A DNA stretch of 64,000 bases from NCBI RefSeq assembly GCF_001642935.1, contig NZ_CP016761.1:3224001-3288000 (forward strand). The letters are read 5' to 3'. This document shows, piece by piece, positions 49,793-57,098 of this stretch. The notes under the pieces were generated by a model. It was given only the letters and a program-made list of their open reading frames with translations, was not told the DNA's origin and searched no databases. Numbering within the stretch: the stretch's first letter is position 1; each line of letters begins with the position of its first letter. The translations under genes and the position numbers were made by a program. The DNA is from Fictibacillus arsenicus (GTDB lineage Bacteria > Bacillota > Bacilli > Bacillales > Fictibacillaceae).

Positions 49793-50767
49793 ATGGTAAA
49801 AATGAAGCGGAATGTGCCAATAATCATTAGAAAACTTAACATTTTATTAAAAAGACTGCCTTTCAATCAGCCTAAAAGAAAGGAGGTAGATGAATACCTT
49901 GCAAGACAGATGGCTGGCTTAAGAGGAGAACAATCCATGGACTACTTTTACCGCTATCTACCCCAAGAAAAGATTGAATTTCTTCATAATATTAGAATTC
50001 TTCATCAAGAATATTATTTTCAAATGGATACTCTCATAATCACTCCAAATTTTATTCTTATACTAGAGATTAAAAATATAGCAGGTCATATTTATTTTGA
50101 TAACCTTTACTCGCAAGTGATTAGATTACACGATGGGAAGAAAGAGTCGTTTGATGATCCGATTCAGCAAGTTGAAAGACAAGCTTTTCATCTCTCGGAA
50201 ATCCTGAAGATTAAAAAAGTACCATTCATTCCAATAGAAACCTTAGTTGTCATTACCAATCCTAAAACCCTCGTCGAAAGTGCTCCTGGGCATACAGATG
50301 CTGTAAACAGAGTGATTAAAAGTGCAGATTTAAAGAAGAAGTTCGATCTCCTAACCAAAAAGCATACGAAAGTAATCCTTTCTAAGATGGAAATTAAAAA
50401 AGTGAACAGGCTTTTAAACAAACTTCACACCCCTTATAATCCAGATGTTTGCAGCTTATTTCATATAGATAAAAATGAACTCATTAAGGGGGCATTTTGT
50501 CCAGATTGTGAGGATATTATTTTACATCGAACAAAAAGAAGTTGGTATTGTACGAATTGCGACCAACATTTTAAAAAGGCGCACATCAATGCATTAATAG
50601 ATTATGCCTTGCTGATATCGACTAAAATTACAAACAATGAGTTTAAAGATTTTCTAAACCTCCCTACAGGCAGTATATCTTATCACCTGCTCCACTCACT
50701 CAACCTCCCTATTACAGGTACAACCAAAGACCGCACCTACCTTTTAAATTCTTTATTGGATGAGTGA
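49793..50767 (+). CDS. NERD domain protein
   Basis: Protein of 324 residues. The nuclease-related domain covers about residues 35-145: RGEQSMDYFYRYLP, HNIRILHQEYYFQMDTLIIT, and ILEIKNIAGHIYFDN, which has the restriction-fold D and E-x-K residues. The C-terminal part (about 215-324) contains a zinc ribbon (CPDCEDIILH ... WYCTNCDQHF) and a winged-helix-like end. NERD proteins are scattered in bacteria with unknown function; some are suspected in DNA processing or defence. ATG 49793 has a weak RBS; ATG 49802 is an alternative. It is a stand-alone gene next to a module repeat. Confidence 0.85.
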   Translation: MVKMKRNVPIIIRKLNILLKRLPFNQPKRKEVDEYLARQMAGLRGEQSMDYFYRYLPQEKIEFLHNIRILHQEYYFQMDTLIITPNFILILEIKNIAGHIYFDNLYSQVIRLHDGKKESFDDPIQQVERQAFHLSEILKIKKVPFIPIETLVVITNPKTLVESAPGHTDAVNRVIKSADLKKKFDLLTKKHTKVILSKMEIKKVNRLLNKLHTPYNPDVCSLFHIDKNELIKGAFCPDCEDIILHRTKRSWYCTNCDQHFKKAHINALIDYALLISTKITNNEFKDFLNLPTGSISYHLLHSLNLPITGTTKDRTYLLNSLLDE

Positions 50768-50770
50768 ATG

Positions 50771-50803
50771 AAAAAAGACAGCCCTAAAGGCTGCCTCAAA
50801 AAA
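50771..50803. terminator. Terminator after the NERD gene
   Basis: GACAGCCC TAAA GGCTGCC with A-runs; the T-run is on the minus strand, so it may also serve the remnant at 50850. Confidence 0.65.
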
Positions 50804-50849
50804 ACTATACTGCTCAATCAAAGATTGTCACAGATGCTTCAACTATTTT

Positions 50850-51011
50850 TCAGCAGTATTGTTTTCTTGGACTAGGTGAGTCATCCATATGCCGGTTTTG
50901 CTTCAGATCATTTTTTTGTACATATTTCATATCCTTTGCATCCACCTTTCCGTCGAAATTAATTTCTGCCTCTCTGTTTTCCGTCCCTAATTTCCCAGTA
51001 ATTCGATCACA
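50850..51011 (-). pseudogene. Dockerin-like C-terminal remnant
   Basis: An open frame of 53 codons without a start codon contains INFDGKVDAKDMKYVQKNDL, close to a type I dockerin/EF-hand repeat (DxNxDGxVxxxD). Likely the end of a lost secreted or surface protein gene. No upstream continuation was found. Confidence 0.45.
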
Positions 51012-51255
51012 TCATGATGTATTTACACTTTCCGTTTATATTAAAGTAATTGTACGGCTACCACTGAATGAAAGCTATCGGGGTTTCGGTCAGGACTCAC
51101 AGCCTATTTCAACCGCTAACTTAAAGGGAAATCTCATAGGACAAACGAGATAAATAGTAACATTGTCTTAAAAAACGTAAAACCGAATTGGGGTTTTCTT
51201 TAGTAGAATAGAAATATCAATATAATAGCGGTTTATGATGGGGGCAGATGGAGTC
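51012..51255. other. Upstream region of the HTH-TPR regulator
   Basis: Non-coding; CGGTTTATG-rich promoter area. Nothing else recognised. Confidence 0.4.
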
Positions 51256-52500
51256 ATGCTAGAAGGAAAAATCATTAAGTTCTATCGTGAACGCAGAAAT
51301 ATGACGCAAAAAGAGCTCGGGGACGGCATCTGTTCAGGTACGCATGTCAGTAAAATAGAACGCGGCTTAACGGAAGTCTCCAAGGAAACGATACAATTTT
51401 TAGCGGACAGACTGGAGATCGACATTGAAAGTGAGATCAAAATTTATAAAGGATTAGACACCCTTTTAAAAAAATGGGAAGAAGCCATAATCATGAAACT
51501 TCATGCGAAGGCAGAAACACTTAAGCAGAAGCTCGAGGAAATTGCTCTGCTGCAGATTCCTGATTTCTACAGGTCGCACACCCTTCTGCTAGCCAGATTT
51601 TATTTGATGACGGGAGATTTCACAAAAGCGCTAACCATCATTCAAGAGATGGACAAATGGCAAAATCCTGCGCCGCTTGAGAAAAATATGATTCTTCATA
51701 TAAAAGGAATCTATGGGCTCCAATGCAAACATGATTACTCAGAAGCTATTGAATTCTTAAAGCGGATTGACCCTGCTCATTACCATAATCCGGAGTATTA
51801 CTATCACCTTGCAGTTGCCTATCATTCCATAAACTCTCGTGTCCTTGCCTATTATTATGCGAGCATCGCTCTTCGCTTTTTTGAAGAATCCCATTGCTAT
51901 GTTCGCGTGATTGAAACGGAGATGCTGATGCTCATACAAGTGGGGCACGATACCACAAGCGGACCTCAATACGGAAAGTATGAACAGCTGATTGAGATGT
52001 GTGATAACTTTGATTTGGAAAAACAAAAAGCTCTTCTCCTCCACAACTATGGCTATCACTGCATCCTGCATGAAGACTTTGAAAAAGCATGTGAGTATTA
52101 TTATGAATCGATGAAACTAAAAGACCCTACCACATCGGAATATATTGGTTCACTAGAAGGGTACATAAATGCCTCTGTACTTTTAGGCGAAAAATCAAAA
52201 ACCGAGCTTTTATCTCTTGCCGAAAAAGGGTTAAAGCTGGCTAAAGAAATTCACTCCACCACGTTCATCCATTTTTTTCAGCTCCACAAATATCGTCTCA
52301 CAGATCAAGAAGAGCAATATTATGACTATCTTGAGACAGAAATGTATCCATATTTAAAAAGATTAGGCTATGTCCTTCCAGCCGAACATTATGAAATAAA
52401 GCTTTTTGATTTTCATATGGATAACGGAAATGCAGAAAGAGCTAATGAATATGCAGCGATAATAGCCGATAAAAACAGACGCAGCAATCACTTCGTATAA
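51256..52500 (+). CDS. HTH plus TPR regulator (RRNPP/PlcR-like)
   Basis: Regulator of 414 residues. Residues 5-62 form an HTH_3 domain (KIIKFYRERRNMTQKELGDG, SKIERGLTEVSKETIQFLAD). The rest is helical with tetratricopeptide-like repeats (IKGIYGLQCKHDYSEAIEFL, HNYGYHCILHEDFEKACEYY). This is the architecture of PlcR, NprR, PrgX and Rgg-like peptide-sensing regulators. A cognate propeptide gene normally sits just downstream, but the next 250 bases contain only hairpins and no secreted small ORF. ATG 51256 or the ATG pair at 51235 may be used. Confidence 0.8.
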   Translation: MLEGKIIKFYRERRNMTQKELGDGICSGTHVSKIERGLTEVSKETIQFLADRLEIDIESEIKIYKGLDTLLKKWEEAIIMKLHAKAETLKQKLEEIALLQIPDFYRSHTLLLARFYLMTGDFTKALTIIQEMDKWQNPAPLEKNMILHIKGIYGLQCKHDYSEAIEFLKRIDPAHYHNPEYYYHLAVAYHSINSRVLAYYYASIALRFFEESHCYVRVIETEMLMLIQVGHDTTSGPQYGKYEQLIEMCDNFDLEKQKALLLHNYGYHCILHEDFEKACEYYYESMKLKDPTTSEYIGSLEGYINASVLLGEKSKTELLSLAEKGLKLAKEIHSTTFIHFFQLHKYRLTDQEEQYYDYLETEMYPYLKRLGYVLPAEHYEIKLFDFHMDNGNAERANEYAAIIADKNRRSNHFV

Positions 52501-52502
52501 AA

Positions 52503-52553
52503 AGGGGGCTGTCCCAAAAGTTAGGTAAACTTACTTTTGGCAGCCCCGAATTT
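52503..52553 (+). terminator. Terminator of the HTH-TPR gene
   Basis: GGGGCTGTCCCAAAAGT ... ACTTTTGGCAGCCCC then AATTTTT. The arm resembles the first IS's terminal repeat. Confidence 0.75.
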
Positions 52554-52702
52554 TTAATTATTTTTACAAAAAATAATTAAAAATAAATGATATCTACAAA
52601 GGTAAAGAAAACTTGACTGACGCCTAGTCTCTAGTTCCGCTTATACTGTCCACTTTGACTTGTTGCTACATCGAAAATTATCGTGCAAACAAGTTAAGTG
52701 TA

Positions 52703-52754
52703 AAAAAAGAGGCATGACTTCAAAAATTCTTAGTTTTGAGTCATCCTCTTCTTG
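52703..52754 (-). terminator. Terminator of tatC
   Basis: AAGAGG and CATGACTTCAAAA pair with TTTTGAGTCATCCTCTT; T-run on the minus strand. Confidence 0.75.
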
Positions 52755-52757
52755 TCT

Positions 52758-53519
52758 TTAGGAAGGTCTTTTCATCTGTACGACTTTTTCTTCCTGTTCA
52801 TTTAAACGTTCAGCGGCGAGCTTCTTACGGTACACCCATCTCGAAAGCATGATGCTGATCTCATACAGGACGAGCAGCGGAATCACCACGAGAAAATCAG
52901 ATACAAGATCTGGCGGCGTTATTAAAACAGCTACAACGACGAGTGCAAAGTAGGAAATCTTGCGTGCTTTTGCCAGCATGACTGGATTGATGATTCCGAG
53001 TGAAGTCAGAAACATCACCACGAGCGGGATCTCAAACAGAAATCCGAACGGCAGCGTTAAGTTCAGCATGAACTTGAAATATTTTTCCGATGTAAAAAAG
53101 GTTTGAAAGTTCCCCTCTGATAATCCGAGCAAAAAGTTCAGCACCATCGGATAGACAACAAAATAGCCAAATGACAATCCTATCAAGAACAATAGAAACA
53201 AAGCTGGAATGTACGACAGGGTCACCTTTTGTTCTTTTTTATCCAATGCCGGCTTAATGAACATCCACGTTTGATGAGCGGCAACGGGTATGGTGAGCGC
53301 GATTGCAATCACGCCGGATATCATAAAATACACCCAAAGAATTTCGCTCGGTCCGAGGACGGCAAGCTGCTGGTCCAGATCGCGGATCAGCCAGCTGTAG
53401 ATCGGCTCCACATAGAAAAATGACACTGCGAGAACCGTCATAAACATAACAAGCGTTATAATGATCCGTTTTCGAAGTTCACCCAGATGTTCCACAAAGT
53501 ACATCTCTTCTGCTTTCAC
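52758..53519 (-). CDS. tatC: Sec-independent protein translocase TatC
   Basis: Core receptor of the twin-arginine translocase, 253 residues with six helices. The family signatures are HLGELRKRIIITLVMFMTVL at the N-terminus, LTIPVAAHQTWMFIKPAL and LFEIPLVVMFLTSLGI. The start is GTG 53519 after AAGGAGG (8 bases); the earlier in-frame ATG overlaps the RBS. It is the third gene after phoX and tatA, with 161 bases to tatA that carry a hairpin. It recognises Tat signal peptides such as that of PhoX. Confidence 0.94.
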   Translation of the reverse strand: MKAEEMYFVEHLGELRKRIIITLVMFMTVLAVSFFYVEPIYSWLIRDLDQQLAVLGPSEILWVYFMISGVIAIALTIPVAAHQTWMFIKPALDKKEQKVTLSYIPALFLLFLIGLSFGYFVVYPMVLNFLLGLSEGNFQTFFTSEKYFKFMLNLTLPFGFLFEIPLVVMFLTSLGIINPVMLAKARKISYFALVVVAVLITPPDLVSDFLVVIPLLVLYEISIMLSRWVYRKKLAAERLNEQEEKVVQMKRPS

Positions 53520-53631
53520 AACTTCAGCCTCCTTCCTCATTTGATGATTGCTCTGTTAACTTTTTAAAGTTGATTATCCTTAGAAGAAAGGAAATCCACC
53601 AACCATGCTTAACAAAGCTTCTTAATAGCGA

Positions 53632-53668
53632 AAAGATGCAAGCTTGCTATTGCGCCCGCATCTTTCCT
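53632..53668 (-). terminator. Hairpin between tatA and tatC
   Basis: AAAGATGC / GCATCTTT stem with TTTTC. May be a partial terminator that lets TatA be made in excess of TatC. Confidence 0.5.
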
Positions 53669-53680
53669 CACTAAATCTCA

Positions 53681-53866
53681 TTATTTTGACTGCGGTTTTT
53701 CTTCTTTTTCATCAGAAGACATTAAATCTTTTGCAGAGCTCTTAAATTCACGAAGCGTGCTTCCGAATGCGCGTCCGATCTCCGGCAGTTTTGAAGGTCC
53801 AAAGATGATAAGCGCGATGATTAAGATCAGAATCAATCCTGGTACTCCGATATTAGTAAAACCCAT
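53681..53866 (-). CDS. tatA: Sec-independent translocase subunit TatA
   Basis: Pore-forming Tat subunit of 61 residues. A single N-terminal membrane helix ([20 protein letters not shown]) is followed by [21 protein letters not shown], the amphipathic helix, with the FGPxKLPE motif of TatA. The C-terminal tail is acidic and basic mixed. It works with the TatC gene downstream. In Firmicutes TatA alone serves TatA and TatB functions. Confidence 0.95.
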   Translation of the reverse strand: MGFTNIGVPGLILILIIALIIFGPSKLPEIGRAFGSTLREFKSSAKDLMSSDEKEEKPQSK

Positions 53867-53896
53867 GTGAATCGCCTCCTTAGAATTTGTTACTCA

Positions 53897-55099
53897 TTAA
53901 AACTTAAAGCCAGTGATTGCCACGACTGATGGACGCGGCTGGTTGCCTCCGCGAACTTGCGGCCATGTGCTTGTTGGATTTGCTTTATCTTCTGTTTCCT
54001 CACCTGGATGCTGCACAGAAAGGAATAATGTTCTTTCATTTGGTGTGAAAGATGGTCCCGTCAATTCTGCTTCTTTTGGTGCTGATGCGAACTGGAATGC
54101 AACTCCCTTGTCCGGACCGACTGTCGGAATCATGAACATACCGTTGTTTCCAAAGCTCGTCCACGCAGCAGAGTTCAGTTTGCTGGATGAAATATCTGTC
54201 ACGGTCCAAAGGTTTGCATTTGAGTCAAACGTTAAGTTATCTGGAGCACTGAACCCGCTTTGGCGTCCGCCGGCTGCGAAGATCTCAAAGTCAAACTCCT
54301 CTGCGCCATGGTCTCCATCTTTTTCAAAAAAGCGTGTGATGTGTCCGTGAATGTTTCCGTGCTTATCATTGTTTGTGTGTGCGATGAACACCGTTTGATC
54401 TAAAGGTGAAATCTCAACGTCTTCCGGACGGTCCGTTGGTGCCGTGTAACAGGTTTAACACCTTTCGCGTTGACCGGGCCAGCTAAAGGAAACACTGCAG
54501 TATCTGGTGCTACTTCTGTACAGGGAACATTTGCGAACTGTTCAGGCGGACGCACCCTTTGGAACACAGTTTTATCATGTGAAGAAAACACGGCGTGCAA
54601 GTTCAGAATCCTTGTTAAGCGTCCACTTGCCGTTTTTTACTTGAACTTCAATAATGGAACCGCCTTGGTTGTATAGCATTTTTTCAATTTGAGCTGCTGT
54701 ATACTTGTCGCCCTTTTTTTCGCCTTCTACATATAAAGGATTCGTGTATTCATGATTCACCCAAAGCAAACCATGTTCGCTGGAGTCCTCGATCGGAAAA
54801 TACATTGTAAAATCGTTGTTGTATCCAAATGTGTCGCCTTTTTTATTGATTACATCACCATAAGACGCGATCACTTCATATTTATAACCTCTTGGCAAAA
54901 CAAGTTCATCTTTGTCTGTTGGTGCAATCGGGTGAAACTTAAATCCTTTTTTGCGAGGCTTCATGCGCATTAAGCTATCTGATTGAGCATTCGCTTTTTC
55001 TGTTAAAACGCCTAAGCCAGAAGTTGCTGCAGCAAGTGCTGTTGCGCCTGTTCCTAAATACGTTAAAAAGGTTCTTCTATCCACTGGTTTCTTTTCCAC
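53897..55099 (-). pseudogene. phoX-like alkaline phosphatase gene broken by an internal inversion
   Basis: PhoX/DUF839 phosphatase gene on the minus strand. The N-terminal part (55099 down to about 54598) has a Tat signal (DRRTFLTYLG, hydrophobic run, ANAQS) and PRGYKYEVIASYGDVINKKG. It meets sequence that codes on the plus strand, GPAKGNTAVSGATSVQGTFA then NTVLSCEEN, which belongs after it. The C-terminal part follows with TAPTDRPEDVEISPLD and HTNNDKHGNIHGHITRFFE. If 54448-54587 is re-inverted about a 7-bp repeat, both junctions read in frame (ELARRVTGLTPF and EENTAPTDRPED). Roughly 200 residues normally between those last two blocks are absent. GTG 55099 follows AGGGGG by 8 bases. Confidence 0.85.
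54448..54587 (+). other. Inverted internal segment of phoX
   Basis: About 140 bp that encode PhoX residues on the opposite strand from the rest of the gene, flanked by the 7-bp inverted repeat GCCGTGT (54441-54447) / ACACGGC (54588-54594). The short repeats fit replication-type template switching rather than a site-specific invertase. Confidence 0.75.
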
Positions 55100-55461
55100 T
55101 CCATTTTCCCCCTAGGACCAATAATTTATCTTGCACCCTTAAGGATAAAGCGAAATTGTTAAGCCACTATGTAGGGAATTTAAACAAACGTTTAAGGTTT
55201 TCTAGATTTTTCTAAAAGTTATGTAGAGGCGGACGTAAAATTCTGAAGTGTGGCGATACTTAACATTGGCGAGCAACAGTTGAAAAATTGTTCAAATAAA
55301 CCTTTCCACACTTTAAGCTTTCCTCTGTAAAACTTCTAAGTTGGGAAAATAGCTATATAAATGTAACGCTAAATGATAGGCGCATCCTATGATTTTCCCA
55401 ATTTACATCCTTCTGTTTATAGGTATAATTAACCATAAGGTACTTTTATTGAGGTGAAGCG
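55100..55461. other. Region between phoX and the small gene at 55462
   Basis: Divergent upstream regions. Some TTAACA-like words occur near 55155-55200 but no regular Pho box is convincing. Confidence 0.4.
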
Positions 55462-55614
55462 ATGGATATAGAAGTGGGAAGTCGTGTCGTTTATAAAGGA
55501 GTAGAGTACCAAGTGGTGTGGATTTACGAAAATGGGAATGTGGAAATCGCAAAAAAAGCACAGCAAAGTAAGATTGAGCTTGTACGAAAGAACGATCTCA
55601 CAAAAATAGGCTAA
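55462..55614 (+). CDS. Small SH3-like hypothetical protein
   Basis: Protein of 50 residues, MDIEVGSRVVYKGVEYQVVW at the start, then IYENGNVEIAKKAQQSKIEL, with a small beta-barrel (KOW/SH3-like) composition. GAGGTG lies 6 bases before ATG 55462 and a strong terminator follows, so it is a real, compact transcription unit. The family is not recognised; such proteins often bind nucleic acid or are phage-like, which is not shown here. Confidence 0.7.
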   Translation: MDIEVGSRVVYKGVEYQVVWIYENGNVEIAKKAQQSKIELVRKNDLTKIG

Positions 55615-55618
55615 AAAA

Positions 55619-55655
55619 AACTTCCGAAGCACGTGGCCCGGAAGTTTTTTTGTTT
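55619..55655 (+). terminator. Terminator of the small gene
   Basis: CTTCCG, 12-base loop, CGGAAG then TTTTTTTGTTTTT. Confidence 0.88.
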
Positions 55656-55663
55656 TTATATAC

Positions 55664-55870
55664 AATGGTGCTTTTGAAAGTAGTTGATTTCCGCTCCAGG
55701 TGCTCGCTTTCCGGGGGGCGTGCGGTGAGCCTCCTCTGCGCTTTGCGCCGTTAGGAGTCTCACCTGTCCCGCTGATCCCCCAGGAGTCTCGCACCTTGCG
55801 CTCCAATCAACTTTCAATGAAGAATATTCAAAAAAAACAATTTCAGCAACCATCTATTAGAAAAGAGACT
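55664..55870 (+). repeat. Interspersed GC-rich repeat, short form
   Basis: GATTTCCGCTCCAGGTGCTC, GGGGGGCGTGCGGTGAGCCT, GCGCTTTGCGCCGTTAGGAG, GTCTCGCACCTTGCGCTCCA, tail ending CATCTATTAGAAAAGAG. Complete copy without the central insert, abutting prfB. Confidence 0.88.
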
Positions 55871-55871
55871 T

Positions 55872-56970
55872 TTATAGTTTTGATCTTAGATATGAATCTA
55901 TAAACGGCGTGATTTCGCCATCCATTACGGATTGCACGTTACCCACCTCAGTGTTTGTACGGTGGTCTTTTACTAGGCTGTACGGGTGGAAAACGTATGA
56001 GCGGATCTGGCTTCCCCAGCCGATTTCTTTCTGTTCACCGCGAATCTCAGCCAATTGTGCCTGCTGTTCTTCCAAACGGCGCTGTACAAGTTTCGCCATT
56101 AACATCTTCATCGCACGTTCACGGTTCTTGATCTGAGAACGCTCTGTCTGGCATGAAACGATTGTGTTCGTTGGTGTGTGTGTAATACGAACGGCTGAGT
56201 CAGTCGTGTTAACGTGCTGACCGCCTGCACCAGACGCACGGTACGTATCGACCTTCAAATCCTCTGTACGGATTTCGATCTCAGTATCGTCAGTGATTTC
56301 AGGCATCACTTCACATGAAACGAATGATGTATGACGGCGGCCTGACGAATCAAACGGCGAGATACGCACTAAACGGTGTACCCCTTTTTCCGCTTTCAAA
56401 TAGCCGTATGCATTGTGCCCCTTTATACTCAAAGTAACAGATTTCACACCAGCTTCATCACCAGGAAGATAGTCCAGCGTTTCAACCTTATAGCCCTGTC
56501 GCTCCGCATAACGCGTGTACATACGAAGCAGCATGGACGCCCAGTCTTGTGATTCGGTACCGCCTGCACCTGGATGAAGTTCCAGGATCGCATTGTTTTT
56601 ATCGTAAGGTTCGTTTAATAAAAGCTGAAGCTCGAAATCATTGAGTTTCGCGATCAGTTCTTTCGTATCTTTTACAAGCTCTTTTTGCATGTCAGCATCT
56701 GCTTCTTCTTTCACAAGTTCGTGTGCGATTTCCAAGTCCTCATAGGAAGAAGCAAGTTCCTCGAATTCATTTACCTGCTCTTTTAATCCGTTCGCTTCAT
56801 TTATAACAACTTGTGCTGCGTTCTGGTCATCCCAAAACGTCGGTGCACTCATCTGTTCGTCTAGTTCAGCGATGCGTGCTTTTTTTGAATCGAGGTCAAA
56901 GAGACCCCCTAAAGTCGTTGATACGTTTTTCAATAACGTTGAGCTCTTGTTTTACTTCTACTAAATCCAT
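55872..56970 (-). CDS. prfB: Peptide chain release factor 2, +1 recoded
   Basis: RF2 of 365 residues that releases peptides at UGA and UAA. Segment one (56970-56899) encodes 24 residues ending FRGSL, then in-frame TGA (56896-56898). Ribosomes shift +1 at CTT TGA C, preceded by AGGGGG, and continue in the second segment from 56897. Domains: the SPF codon-recognition tripeptide in [10 protein letters not shown], and GGQ in [23 protein letters not shown] 56970 follows GAGGTG. It lies downstream of secA in the same direction. Confidence 0.96.
56893..56910 (-). promoter_or_regulatory. prfB programmed +1 frameshift site
   Basis: Message AGGGGGTCTCTTTGAC: internal Shine-Dalgarno-like AGGGGG three bases before the CTT TGA slip site, the canonical RF2 autoregulation element. 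Confidence 0.95.
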
Positions 56971-57055
56971 AATCTCTGCACCTCATTTTATGATTGTAGC
57001 TACTTTTTAACGTATGCTATCGAATGTGAAAAATTCTTTGGGCTGAAAACATGCG

Positions 57056-57088
57056 CAAAGAGAGCCCCGAAGAGACTCTCTTCACTCA
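57056..57088 (-). terminator. Hairpin after secA
   Basis: Minus strand AAGAGAG, loop, CTCTCTTT; moderate terminator between secA and prfB. Confidence 0.6.
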
Positions 57089-57098
57089 CAATACTGAA

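Noticed and set aside
53913-54350. 145-codon plus-strand frame opposite the phoX C-terminus
   Set aside because: Low-complexity antisense frame; the minus strand carries the conserved PhoX sequence.
54470-54676. Plus-strand frame within phoX as a separate gene
   Set aside because: Its sequence is PhoX-like and explained by the inverted segment; the last third is antisense of the phoX N-terminal part.
55155-55200. PhoP boxes before phoX
   Set aside because: TTAACA-like words occur but not as regular 11-bp-spaced pairs on the right strand.
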